64,000 nt of DNA from Flavobacteriales bacterium UBA4422 (GCA_002389645.1 DGQE01000003.1:37610-101609), one strand, 5' to 3'; shown: positions 18,419 to 26,990, numbered from the stretch's first letter. The notes: a model not told the origin generated them from the sequence alone. Numbers and translations: made by a program.

Positions 18419-18811
18419 ATGAAAAACACAAACAAAGGTTTAGGTGCATTAATCACCGGAACGCTGATGGCAGGTGCTGTTTTAAGTTCATCCTCTGCTA
18501 ATGCAAATGAATTATTCTCTTACGATGATCTAGGTTCTGGATCTGAGCTAAGAGCTGATCTATTGGATGCTTCAAACACAGGGTTTAAATCTCCTGAGGC
18601 AAAATGTGGAAAGGCAAAAGCTGAATCTAAAGCATCTGACCACAAATGTGGTGAAGGCAAGTGTGGAGAAGCTAAAGCGGATATGAAAGCTGGAGACTCA
18701 AAAGCTGCTGAGCACAAATGCGGTGAAGGTAAATGTGGCGAAGCAAAAGCTGAAATGAAGCCCGCTAGCCCTAAAGCAACAAAGCCAGTAAAAGCTGTAA
18801 AGCCTAACTAG
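18419..18811 (+). CDS. Bufferin/oxazolin-type precursor (HvfA-like) with five (D/E)xKCG units
   Basis: A 130-residue exported precursor. Residues 1-29 form a signal peptide (hydrophobic AGAVLSSS, cleavage after ANA). The mature part is Lys/Ala/Glu-rich, and all five Cys sit in (D/E)-x-K-C-G: EAKCG at 60-64, DHKCG at 74-78, EGKCG at 79-83, EHKCG at 98-102 and EGKCG at 103-107. The last four form two copies of a 24-residue repeat. EGKCG is the signature of HvfA of Haemophilus influenzae and of bufferins, where an MNIO enzyme converts these Cys into copper-binding heterocycles. The enzyme and partner genes follow directly, so the same modification is inferred here. Start chosen at the ATG right after the anti-sigma gene. 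Confidence 0.9.
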   Translation: MKNTNKGLGALITGTLMAGAVLSSSSANANELFSYDDLGSGSELRADLLDASNTGFKSPEAKCGKAKAESKASDHKCGEGKCGEAKADMKAGDSKAAEHKCGEGKCGEAKAEMKPASPKATKPVKAVKPN

Positions 18812-18824
18812 AAAAACATACTTA

Positions 18825-18852
18825 AAGCCTGATCTTCTAACTGGTCAGGCTT
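18825..18852 (+). terminator. Hairpin between precursor and MNIO gene (attenuator candidate)
   Basis: AAGCCTGATC / GGTCAGGCTT pairs over 10 bases (one G-U) around an 8-base loop, 14 bases after the precursor stop and 12 bases before the MNIO start. The following GATTGTTT is only weakly T-rich, so partial termination or mRNA 3'-end protection is more likely than a full stop. Either would let the precursor be made in excess over its modifying enzyme. Confidence 0.55.
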
Positions 18853-18864
18853 GATTGTTTCTAT

Positions 18865-19701
18865 ATGTCAAAATACGTTGGAATAGGATATCGTAAAGAT
18901 TTTGGATCCGCTTTTTTAGAAAGTGATATTCTCGATCCTGCGTTTGTGGAAGTAGCTCCAGAAAACTGGGTTGATGTTGGAGGGTATTGGAAGAAAGAGC
19001 TTTCTAAAGTTGCCAATAAGTTTCCAATTTACACACATGGTCTATCCCTTTCTATTGGAAGTCCTGATCCTATCGACTGGGGTTTTCTAAAAAGAATAAA
19101 AGCCTTTATTCAAGAATGGGATGTTCAAGTGTATTCTGAGCATTTGAGCTACAGCAAATGCGACAACGCTCATATTTACGACCTTTTACCAATACCATTC
19201 AGAGAAGATGCAGTAAAGCATATCTCTCAACGAATTAAGGAAGTCCAGGACTTTCTTGGACGCAAGCTAGTGATTGAAATTGTTTCTTACTACACCCCAG
19301 TTGCAGCTGAAATGTCTGAGGTTGAGTTCATTAATTCGATCCTCAAAGAATCAGATTGTGAGCTATTGTTCGACATCAACAATATCTATGTCAATGCATT
19401 CAACCACAATTACGATCCAAAGCAATTCATAGAACAACTTGATCTATCTAGCGTGAAATACATTCACATGGCTGGTCATGAAAAAGTAAGCGATGATTTG
19501 ATCATTGACACACACGGACAAGCCATTATCGACCCTGTTTATGATCTATTTGAGCATGCCATTTCCAAGCTCAATGAACCCGTTCCTGTTCTATTAGAAA
19601 GAGATTTCAATATTCCTGAAATGGAGGAATTGGCCATCGAAATGAATCGACTAGAAGGAATCTGCCAAAAGCAATGGAGCCATGAGTCATGCATTGCATA
19701 A
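18865..19701 (+). CDS. MNIO-family (DUF692) peptide-modifying oxidase, HvfB-like
   Basis: A 278-residue TIM-barrel enzyme of the multinuclear non-heme iron oxidase family (MbnB, TglH, HvfB). Metal-ligand candidates seen in order are His58 (THGLSLS), His93 (SEHLSY), Glu138 (IEIVSYY), Asp170 and Asn173 (FDINNIYVN), His201 (HMAGH), Asp215/His217 (DTHG) and Glu245 (LLERDF); the N-terminal VEVAPENW is also conserved in the family. It is expected to oxidise the Cys of the upstream precursor with O2 at a mixed-valence iron site, aided by the next gene product. Start ATG lies just after the hairpin; the stop region overlaps the next gene by 20 bases. Confidence 0.95.
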   Translation: MSKYVGIGYRKDFGSAFLESDILDPAFVEVAPENWVDVGGYWKKELSKVANKFPIYTHGLSLSIGSPDPIDWGFLKRIKAFIQEWDVQVYSEHLSYSKCDNAHIYDLLPIPFREDAVKHISQRIKEVQDFLGRKLVIEIVSYYTPVAAEMSEVEFINSILKESDCELLFDINNIYVNAFNHNYDPKQFIEQLDLSSVKYIHMAGHEKVSDDLIIDTHGQAIIDPVYDLFEHAISKLNEPVPVLLERDFNIPEMEELAIEMNRLEGICQKQWSHESCIA

Positions 19702-20437
19702 CGATACTTTAGAACAACAGCGACTACTCGCCAAATATTGTCGAGACGGAGTTGAGCCTCAGTTAAAAGACGTGACTAAAGGCCGCCTGCACAATTACCG
19801 AAGGTTAGTGTTTGGTGTTGTTAGGGAAGCCTTGAGCATTACTTATCCTCTTACCGTAAATCTTCTCACAGCAAAAGAATGGACTGTATTGATCCAGGAA
19901 TTCTTCGAATCACACCACTGCCAAGATCCACAAGTTTGGAAAATGCCGTTTGAGCTGATTGAATACGCAGAAAAAAATCAACCAGTATTAACCAAAAAAT
20001 ACCCTCACTTAATTGAGCTGTTAAACTTTGAATGGAAAGAAGTTGAGTATTACATGATGCCAGACGAGGCTTTCCCTAAAGAATCAACAACTGACTTTTG
20101 GAATGAAAGATGGGTCTTTAATCCTGAATCTGAAATTCTCAACCTTTCTTATCCTCTTCATGTAAAAAATGCACGCTTCATCTCGATTACTGATCGTGGT
20201 CAATACTTCTGTTTGATTTTTCGACAACCGAAAACATTCAAAGTGAAGTTCTTAGGTCTTTCACCTTTTTTCGCTTGGTTAATCACAGCCATTCAGAATG
20301 GTCAAACCAACATTTCCGATTTACTCCCAACAATTAAGTTGCAGTTTGGGATAACTGATGTTGAGCAATTGAAGCAAAACATCCACCCCTTTTTTAATAA
20401 GCTCTGCGCTGACGGAATGATCATTTCGAGTAAATAG
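19682..20437 (+). CDS. DUF2063-family partner protein, HvfC/BufC-like
   Basis: A 251-residue protein with the family's N-terminal helical domain (LHNYRRLVFGVVREALSITYPLTVNLL), often labelled 'putative DNA-binding domain' but now known in MNIO systems as the precursor-recognition partner of the enzyme. The C-terminal domain has strands FISITDRGQYFCLIFRQP and ends in a helix-turn-helix-like region (NISDLLPTIKLQFGITDVEQLK). The 20-base overlap with the MNIO gene implies coupled translation and a stoichiometric complex. No DoxX-like fourth gene follows, unlike the H. influenzae and Caulobacter operons. Confidence 0.92.
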   Translation: MSHALHNDTLEQQRLLAKYCRDGVEPQLKDVTKGRLHNYRRLVFGVVREALSITYPLTVNLLTAKEWTVLIQEFFESHHCQDPQVWKMPFELIEYAEKNQPVLTKKYPHLIELLNFEWKEVEYYMMPDEAFPKESTTDFWNERWVFNPESEILNLSYPLHVKNARFISITDRGQYFCLIFRQPKTFKVKFLGLSPFFAWLITAIQNGQTNISDLLPTIKLQFGITDVEQLKQNIHPFFNKLCADGMIISSK

Positions 20438-20459
20438 ATCCATTCGTTACATTTAGTGC

Positions 20460-20942
20460 ATGAAAACAGCTCAAGAATGGTTTGATGAGTATGGAGTAAG
20501 TCATCAAAACCCAACCAATAAATTTATTCACTGGATTTGTGTGCCAACCATCTTTTTCAGCATCGCTGGCCTTTTGGTTTCCATTCCGAGTGATTCCATT
20601 GCATCATTCTTCCCTCCAAGCATATCTGCTTTTGTCAACTTCGGATCATTAGCGATACTACTGACCTGCATTTTATATTACAGTATTTCTCGCACTTTGT
20701 TCTTTGGCATGCTGCTATTTTCTGCATTTACAGTATGGTTAAATGTGAGAATAATGCAATCAAGCGAAACTCCGTTATGGGCTATTTCGCTCACCCTGTT
20801 TGTGTTAGCATGGATCGGACAATTTATTGGACATAAAATAGAGGGAAAGAAACCGTCTTTTCTCAAAGACCTCCAATTCCTTTTAGTTGGCCCAGCGTGG
20901 CTTTTGGGCTTTATCTATAAACGACTTGGAATATCTTACTAG
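20460..20942 (+). CDS. Mpo1-like (DUF962) membrane protein
   Basis: A 160-residue membrane protein starting with WFDEYGVSHQNPTNKFIHWICVP, the signature of the DUF962/Mpo1 family; yeast Mpo1 is an iron-dependent dioxygenase of 2-hydroxy fatty acid alpha-oxidation. His15, His24 and the later His (FIGHK) are candidate metal ligands. Four hydrophobic segments follow. It begins 22 bases after the MNIO operon and could be read through from it, but the family is widespread on its own, so a functional link is not claimed. Confidence 0.9.
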   Translation: MKTAQEWFDEYGVSHQNPTNKFIHWICVPTIFFSIAGLLVSIPSDSIASFFPPSISAFVNFGSLAILLTCILYYSISRTLFFGMLLFSAFTVWLNVRIMQSSETPLWAISLTLFVLAWIGQFIGHKIEGKKPSFLKDLQFLLVGPAWLLGFIYKRLGISY

Positions 20943-20995
20943 CTAAGAACATTACCTATTGATAGTTGTGCCTAAATCATGTTTTGAAAATCAAA

Positions 20996-21499
20996 ATGTG
21001 CGAATTGCTTCTAAATTCGTGGGCTTATCAGAGAATACTGCCCGTGTCAATTAAATCGCTTTCCAATATTGCGCCACTTAAAAAACAGCTGGTTAAGTTT
21101 ACTTTGATTGGTGTTTTGGCCGTTTTAGTTGACTTAGCCTGCTACTACATTTTCTTGAATGCACTTCCTGAAAATTTGATGTTTGGATTCGAGATCGAAG
21201 ACTTTGCAAAGGCAATGTCTTTTTTATGTGGCATGAGTGTAACATACACTTTGAATAAGCTATGGACTTGGAAGGCAAAATCAAAGTCGAATAAGCGTGT
21301 TTTAAACTTTACGATCTTATATGGTTCTTCTCTTTTGATTAACGTGCTTACAAACTCAACAATACTTGATTTATTACATAAGGTTGAAATTCTTAAAAAA
21401 CTGGAATACAAATACTTAATTTCATTTATTTTCGCAACAGGAATTAGTGCTTCTGTTAATTTTATAGGGCAAAAGTTTTGGGTTTTCAGATCTACCTAA
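20996..21499 (+). CDS. GtrA-family membrane protein
   Basis: About 167 residues with four transmembrane helices. LVKFTLIGVLAVLVDLACYYIFL opens the family domain, then FLCGMSVTYTLNKLWTWK (the conserved NKxWTW) and ASVNFIGQKFWVF at the end. GtrA proteins are linked to polyprenyl-phosphate sugar transfer across the membrane in O-antigen or cell-wall glycosylation. I placed the start at the ATG giving MCELLLNSW; a TTG 30 bases upstream and a GTG 48 bases downstream are alternatives. It is convergent with the radical SAM gene, one base between stops. Confidence 0.88.
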   Translation: MCELLLNSWAYQRILPVSIKSLSNIAPLKKQLVKFTLIGVLAVLVDLACYYIFLNALPENLMFGFEIEDFAKAMSFLCGMSVTYTLNKLWTWKAKSKSNKRVLNFTILYGSSLLINVLTNSTILDLLHKVEILKKLEYKYLISFIFATGISASVNFIGQKFWVFRST

Positions 21500-21500
21500 A

Positions 21501-22559
21501 TCAGAACATTTTCATCTGCGGGTTTTTATTCTGCTCATACGAATTAAGGTTATAGGTCATTTTTTCAGGCTCTCCAAAAAACTTCTTCCGAGCCATTTTG
21601 AATGTTTGATTAATTGACTCAGCCTCCTTCCCACTCCCTCTCATTCTTTTACCAAATTCATTATTCTTCAGAGAGCCATTGTGCGTGGCCTTTATCTGAT
21701 TCAATACTTTTTGCGCCTTGTCTGGGAAAGTCACTTCAATCCACGTTGAGAATATATCAGCTATCTGCCCATTGAGTCGCACCATGGCATATCCTGCATC
21801 GTGAGCCCCAGCTTCCTTTGCGACCTTTAGCAAGTCGAACACTTCATGACTATTCAATCCCGGAACTATGGGTGCCATTAAAACCATTACAGGGATTCCA
21901 GCAGCAGATAGAGCGTCCACGGTTTCTAAGCGCTTTTTGATGGACGCTGTTCTAGGCTCCATCTTCTGGCGAAGACCTTCATTGAGAGTGGTTATCGATA
22001 CAACCACCTGCGCTAGCTGTTTCTCTGCGAGTTGTTTGAGCAAATCAATATCACGCTGTACGAGGGCATTTTTGGTGATAATACCCATCGGATGTTGGTG
22101 CTTCAAAAAAACCTCGATGCAAGATCTTGTTATTTTCAGCTTGCGTTCGATTGGCTGATAGCAATCTGTATTGCCGGATAGAACTACGGGAGAAGCCTTC
22201 CATGTTTTCTTCTTTAGCGTTTGATCAAGTAATTCTGATGCATTCTTCTTCACCAAAATGACGCGCTCAAAATCAACTCCCGCACTATAACCCCAGTATT
22301 CATGACTGTTTCTTGCGTAACAATACGTGCATCCATGCTCACAACCTTGGTATGGATTCAAGGACCACTCCATGGGCACATCAGGACTTTTAACTTGATT
22401 CACTATAGTCTTAGGAAACACTTCAACCACTTTCGTTTTAGAGGTCATTTCTTCACTTTCAGCAACTAGATAGTTGAGATACGACTCATCTACTTCGCTG
22501 GTATGCTGAGCAAATCGATTATCAGGATTGGTTTGCGCTCCTTGACCTTTTGTAGTCAT
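21501..22559 (-). CDS. PA0069-family radical SAM protein (SplB-like)
   Basis: A 352-residue radical SAM enzyme. NPYQGCEHGCTYCYAR holds the 4Fe-4S ligands Cys73, Cys77 and Cys80 (CxxxCxxC), and TKNALVQRDIDLL and MAPIVPGLN are typical of the PA0069 group, relatives of spore photoproduct lyase. Its biochemical reaction is unknown. It overlaps the upstream dnaE gene by four bases, and in many bacteria such proteins travel with error-prone polymerases, suggesting DNA-damage repair. Length is normal for the family. Confidence 0.93.
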   Translation of the reverse strand: MTTKGQGAQTNPDNRFAQHTSEVDESYLNYLVAESEEMTSKTKVVEVFPKTIVNQVKSPDVPMEWSLNPYQGCEHGCTYCYARNSHEYWGYSAGVDFERVILVKKNASELLDQTLKKKTWKASPVVLSGNTDCYQPIERKLKITRSCIEVFLKHQHPMGIITKNALVQRDIDLLKQLAEKQLAQVVVSITTLNEGLRQKMEPRTASIKKRLETVDALSAAGIPVMVLMAPIVPGLNSHEVFDLLKVAKEAGAHDAGYAMVRLNGQIADIFSTWIEVTFPDKAQKVLNQIKATHNGSLKNNEFGKRMRGSGKEAESINQTFKMARKKFFGEPEKMTYNLNSYEQNKNPQMKMF

Positions 22560-25500
22560 TCGTTTACTGTGCTTTTATGTTTTCGTTCAAAGTATCGTGC
22601 GTTTTTATTGACGTTAGTCGTTGAAATATCAGCTTTCTCAATTTCTCTGTAGTTTTTCCGTTCTGGCTTTTTCACATTCCTATCCTCACTATACCTCGGG
22701 TCTTCAATCATATCTTCTTTGTAACATTCACTCACCTCAATACAGTGAAAGCCAAACTCTTCCATCACCTTTCCGATGATGCGATACACGCCACGCCCAC
22801 GAAACGGATATTTCGCTGCTACGGGTGGGAAGTGCACAGTATCCAAGAAAAAACCTTTACGATCTAGAAATGTTCCGAATTGCATGCGTTTGTCGTTTGC
22901 CGTTTTAGTCTCTTTCACCGTCACCAGATAACCATAAGCTACAACGGTTTGATTGACAAAATCGCTCATATCTACAGATAATATGCCACCTTTTGGAGAG
23001 CGCTTGAGCAGCAAAAACGGATCACACAGCGGATACCCCAGCAACTCGATTTGATCATAAGCTTCTTCAAGCGGAGCGGTATAAAAAGCAGGGAATTGAA
23101 AAGACTTCGACCCTTCAGAAAACAACTTAGGAGCAATACTGCGGTTCTTCACCTTCCCCAATGTAAGATGCGACTCCCACATCAATTCTTTCTTGTTTTT
23201 ACCCGTAAAACGAAATGCACCAGCCTTTACCAATGTGGTTATTTGCTCAATACCAACCGGAACACGCTCTGTAAAATCAACCAGCGATTCGAAACCACCA
23301 CCTTCTGCCCTTGCTTTACAAATCCACTTTACCGTTTTCGACTCCAGCTCTTTTAAGCTCGCTAAGCCAAGATAAATGACTTTACCATAAACTACCGCAC
23401 CAGCCTCACTATGATTGACGCAAGGCGCTTGTATGTCGCCACCATGCATACGCGCTTCATGCACATAAAACTCAGGTCGGTAAAACCCACCTGAGTTGTT
23501 GAGCGTAGCCACCATATACTCTAACGGATAATGCGCTTTCAAAAACAAGCTCTGATAACTCTCCACCGCATAGGATGCTGAATGACCTTTAGCAAAGGCA
23601 TAACCTGCAAAACTTTCCGTTTGTCGCCACACCTCTTCCACCATCTCAGCTGGATGACCTTTCGCTAATGCTTTTCTAAAGAAAGCTTCCTTAGCTTGTT
23701 CAAACTCTTCGCGAGATCGATACTTTCCACTCATTCCTCTACGCAACACATCAGCCTCACCCAGCGTAAGGCCAGCAAAGTAATGCGCCACTTTAATCAC
23801 ATCTTCTTGATACACCATCACACCAAACGTATCTGGCATAATGTCCATCATGATTGGATGTGCCTTCTTCCGTTCTTCAGGATCGCGAAAGCGCTTGATG
23901 TATTCGCGCATCATCCCTGACTTTGCCACTCCAGGACGGATAATAGAACTGGCAGCCACCAAACCGAGGTAATCATCAACACGCAGCTTTGAAAGGAGCA
24001 TACGCATAGCTGGAGATTCCACATAAAAACACCCAATCGCCTTGCCATTGCGTAGCATATCCTTCACCGCCTCATCTTGCTTAAAGCGCGCTAAGTCATG
24101 AATGTCAATGAGGTTTTCAGGATTGTTACGATTCACATCAGCTACCGCATCCTTGATTTTACCCAATCCTCTTTGGCTTAAAATATCAAACTTATACAAG
24201 CCTACATCCTCCGCTACCACCATATCAAACTGGGTTGTAGGGTAACCTTTAGGTGGCATAAATGTGGCCGTATAATGTTCGATCGGTTTTTCAGAAATCA
24301 AAATACCACCTGCATGAATACTTAAGTGACTGGGAAAGTCTTGAATCAAAGAGCCATACTTCAATACCAATTGAGAGAGCTTATCTAGACGACTCATATT
24401 CAAGTGTCCTTTTGACAATTTATCGATCTCCTGTTTGGGCAAGCCAAACACCTTACCAAGCTCGCGCACTACCGCACGATATTGAAATGTACTATACGTT
24501 GCCAACAGTGCAGAATTCGGAAATCGCTCAAATATATACCGCGTAATATCATCGCGATCGGTCCATGAAAAGTCGATATCAAAGTCTGGTGGGTTACGCC
24601 TATACAGGTTAATAAATCGCTCAAAGTATAAGTCTAAGTCAATTGGATCAACATCAGTGATCCTCAACAAGTAAGCTATTATACTATTTGCACCACTTCC
24701 ACGTCCAACATAGAAATATCCTTTGCTACGTGCATAGGAAACGATGTCGTGATTAATCAAGAAATAAGACATGAAGTCTTTATCCCGAATGATCTCTAAT
24801 TCCTTCTCAATTCTTGAGGTAATATTATCATCAATATCAGGATATCGGTACGCTAAATTTTCTTCACATAGTTGTTGAATGCGTTCATAGTCACCTTGTT
24901 TACTTCCGGTGTAAGTAGACATATTTTGTGGAGCAATACCATCGCCAAACTCAAACGCGACTGCGCATTGCTTGATGAGCGACTGCGTATTACTGATGAT
25001 TTCAGGAAACTCTTGGTATTGATCGAGTAATTCATCTTTCGGCACCAAGATGTGAAGCGGATTCCCTTCTTCTGATTTGGGCAACTTACTCAGTAAGCTA
25101 TTATTATCAATCGCCCGCAATAAGCGATGCGCATTAAAATCACGCTGACTTTGAAACGATACTGTAGGCATCATCACCAAATTACCCAGTTGATGGCGTA
25201 ATGAAGAAAACCGAAGCCGAGAGGCCTCGTAGGGCTGAATACCAATAAATGAAGAACAGTCAAGACCAGAAGCATGAGTAAGAACTTTGAAAAAAGGGTA
25301 AACAATAAAAACATCTTCCATCTCGGGAGCCCTAGCCGGAATGGGTTCTTTACTATGCAAATGCTTCGTCAAAAAGCGGTTGATGTTTTCAAACCCACGA
25401 TTGCTTTTTGCTATTGCCACAAACTGCTGATCTACTCCATTTCTAAAATCAACTCCAGGAATCACTTTCAACCCATGCTTCTGCCCCAAACGCATGCTGT

Positions 25501-25636
25501 CTAAACATGCTGATGTATTGTTGATGTCGGTAACACATAAACTATCGTAACCCCATTCAAGCGCTTTTTTGATAAGGCTTTCAGGCTTCCATGTGCCGAA
25601 TTTGAAGGAATAATATGTATGGGTATTTGTAAGCAC
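22556..25636 (-). CDS. DNA polymerase III alpha-like subunit, error-prone DnaE type
   Basis: A 1026-residue C-family polymerase. An N-terminal PHP domain is present but degenerate: the first metal-site His is Asn (NTHTYYS) and the DH pair reads DI (VTDINN). The palm carries the catalytic PPDFDIDFSW near residue 350. GRGSGANSIIAYLL, VMVYQEDVIKVA and the fingers AFAKGHSASYAVESYQSLFLKAHYPLEY follow, with an OB-fold near the C-terminus (VAYGYLVTVKETKTANDKRMQF). Its shorter length, degenerate PHP and position next to DNA polymerase IV mark it as the DnaE2-like damage-tolerance copy rather than the main replicase. Confidence 0.93.
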   Translation of the reverse strand: MLTNTHTYYSFKFGTWKPESLIKKALEWGYDSLCVTDINNTSACLDSMRLGQKHGLKVIPGVDFRNGVDQQFVAIAKSNRGFENINRFLTKHLHSKEPIPARAPEMEDVFIVYPFFKVLTHASGLDCSSFIGIQPYEASRLRFSSLRHQLGNLVMMPTVSFQSQRDFNAHRLLRAIDNNSLLSKLPKSEEGNPLHILVPKDELLDQYQEFPEIISNTQSLIKQCAVAFEFGDGIAPQNMSTYTGSKQGDYERIQQLCEENLAYRYPDIDDNITSRIEKELEIIRDKDFMSYFLINHDIVSYARSKGYFYVGRGSGANSIIAYLLRITDVDPIDLDLYFERFINLYRRNPPDFDIDFSWTDRDDITRYIFERFPNSALLATYSTFQYRAVVRELGKVFGLPKQEIDKLSKGHLNMSRLDKLSQLVLKYGSLIQDFPSHLSIHAGGILISEKPIEHYTATFMPPKGYPTTQFDMVVAEDVGLYKFDILSQRGLGKIKDAVADVNRNNPENLIDIHDLARFKQDEAVKDMLRNGKAIGCFYVESPAMRMLLSKLRVDDYLGLVAASSIIRPGVAKSGMMREYIKRFRDPEERKKAHPIMMDIMPDTFGVMVYQEDVIKVAHYFAGLTLGEADVLRRGMSGKYRSREEFEQAKEAFFRKALAKGHPAEMVEEVWRQTESFAGYAFAKGHSASYAVESYQSLFLKAHYPLEYMVATLNNSGGFYRPEFYVHEARMHGGDIQAPCVNHSEAGAVVYGKVIYLGLASLKELESKTVKWICKARAEGGGFESLVDFTERVPVGIEQITTLVKAGAFRFTGKNKKELMWESHLTLGKVKNRSIAPKLFSEGSKSFQFPAFYTAPLEEAYDQIELLGYPLCDPFLLLKRSPKGGILSVDMSDFVNQTVVAYGYLVTVKETKTANDKRMQFGTFLDRKGFFLDTVHFPPVAAKYPFRGRGVYRIIGKVMEEFGFHCIEVSECYKEDMIEDPRYSEDRNVKKPERKNYREIEKADISTTNVNKNARYFERKHKSTVNE

Positions 25637-25673
25637 GAAATCTAAAAGCTTTAGTAAGTCAAATCTTTGAAAG

Positions 25674-25686
25674 GTGATGGCATCAC
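25674..25686. promoter_or_regulatory. Palindrome upstream of error-prone dnaE
   Basis: GTGATG-G-CATCAC is a perfect 13-bp inverted repeat located 38 bases upstream of the dnaE start, in the 103-base gap after the polymerase IV gene. It could be an SOS-type or other repressor operator giving dnaE its own control. No known LexA consensus for this group was matched. Confidence 0.4.
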
Positions 25687-25699
25687 TCTACTTTCAAGT

Positions 25700-25733
25700 G
25701 TAAATAGAGCACACGAAAACATAATCTATTTAC
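25700..25733. promoter_or_regulatory. Second inverted repeat in dinB-dnaE gap
   Basis: GTAAATAGA / TCTATTTAC are perfect 9-base arms separated by 16 bases, just after the polymerase IV stop codon. No T-run follows on either strand. It may be part of the dnaE regulatory region or an mRNA hairpin separating the two messages. Confidence 0.35.
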
Positions 25734-25739
25734 ATTCTT

Positions 25740-26963
25740 TCAACTCCTTCTGTTAGCTAGTAACATTGGCGCTTTTCCATTGAAAGGATTACTCCTGCTA
25801 ATGGTGCGTGCACCGATTCCAGAAGCACGCATCACAGCGCGATCGCCAAAACGCTCACGGATATTATCCATGGCCTGATAAAGGTTTATGTACTCTTCGC
25901 GGTCTTCAAACAGGTTGATCTGATACCCGCCACCCACCAAGTGACTGAAGCGCACGCCAATCAAGCGAACCAACAGCCTGCGATTGTAGGCACGCCCAAA
26001 AAGCTCCATTATCTTTTCAATCAAAATATGATCAGCTGAAGTGTAAGGTATGCGCGCCTGAAGGGTTTGCGTTTGAAAATCAGAATAACGCACTTTCACT
26101 GTAACACATCCCGTAAGCCTCTTGCCTCTACGCAGCTGAAACGCCAAGTTTTCAGCCATTGCCAACATGATGCCTTTTAACTTCACCACATCTGTGGTAT
26201 CACGATCAAAGGTGCGCTCAGTACTGATGCTCTTGCGCTCATTGTAAGGAATGACCAAGCTATTGTCGATGCCATTGGCCTTTTTCCAAATCATATCGCC
26301 ATTTTGCCCCAACACTCGCTGCATCATGTCTTGCGGCATCTCTTGAATGGTCTTAATCCTTTGTATCCCCAAATTACGAAGCGTTTGATAAGTCTTCTCG
26401 CCCACCATCGGTATTTTCCTTACCGAAAGTGGAGCTAAAAAAGGTTTCTCTTGACCACGCGCAATCTCTAACTGATTATTGGGCTTAGCCTCACCTGTAG
26501 CCACTTTAGAAACCGTTTTATTAATAGATAAACCAAAGGAGTTGGGCAGGCCCGTTTCTTTAATAATTCGCTGGCGCAACTCGCCTGCCATTTTAGTGCA
26601 GCCAAAAAACCGATCCATACCAGTGAGGTCAGCATAAAACTCATCTACGGATGTTTTTTCGAGTACAGGCAACGCCTCTTGCATGATCTCCGTAACCATA
26701 TCGCTGTACTTGGAATACGTACCGCTATTTCCTTTTATGATAATTGCCTCAGGACACAACTCACGCGCCATACGCATGGACATGGCTGAATGAATACCAA
26801 AAGCACGCGCTTCATAACTGCATGCTGCCACAACGCCACGATCTGTTGTACCACCAATCAACACAGGACGATCATTGAGCTGACTATCTAGAAGTCGCTC
26901 TACTGATACAAAAAATGAATCGAGATCGAGATGTAGGATTTGCTTTGACCGAATATTATTCAT
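25740..26963 (-). CDS. dinB: DNA polymerase IV (Y-family, DinB)
   Basis: A 407-residue translesion polymerase. The catalytic acidic residues are intact: LDLDSFFVSVE at the N-terminus and SVDEFYAD near residue 105, so it is an active polymerase rather than an ImuB pseudo-enzyme. The thumb (KIPMVGEKTYQTLRNLGI) and little-finger domains follow, and QINLFED near the C-terminus fits a beta-clamp binding motif. It lies upstream of the dnaE and radical SAM genes on the same strand, forming a DNA-damage tolerance cassette. No lexA-like gene is next to it. Confidence 0.95.
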   Translation of the reverse strand: MNNIRSKQILHLDLDSFFVSVERLLDSQLNDRPVLIGGTTDRGVVAACSYEARAFGIHSAMSMRMARELCPEAIIIKGNSGTYSKYSDMVTEIMQEALPVLEKTSVDEFYADLTGMDRFFGCTKMAGELRQRIIKETGLPNSFGLSINKTVSKVATGEAKPNNQLEIARGQEKPFLAPLSVRKIPMVGEKTYQTLRNLGIQRIKTIQEMPQDMMQRVLGQNGDMIWKKANGIDNSLVIPYNERKSISTERTFDRDTTDVVKLKGIMLAMAENLAFQLRRGKRLTGCVTVKVRYSDFQTQTLQARIPYTSADHILIEKIMELFGRAYNRRLLVRLIGVRFSHLVGGGYQINLFEDREEYINLYQAMDNIRERFGDRAVMRASGIGARTISRSNPFNGKAPMLLANRRS

Positions 26964-26990
26964 TATTAAAAAACCAATTATTAACGATTG

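Noticed and set aside
20460..21499. Mpo1-like and GtrA genes as parts of the bufferin operon
   Set aside because: They follow closely but both families are common alone, and GtrA is a sugar-lipid transport protein with no link to MNIO systems; adjacency alone is not enough.
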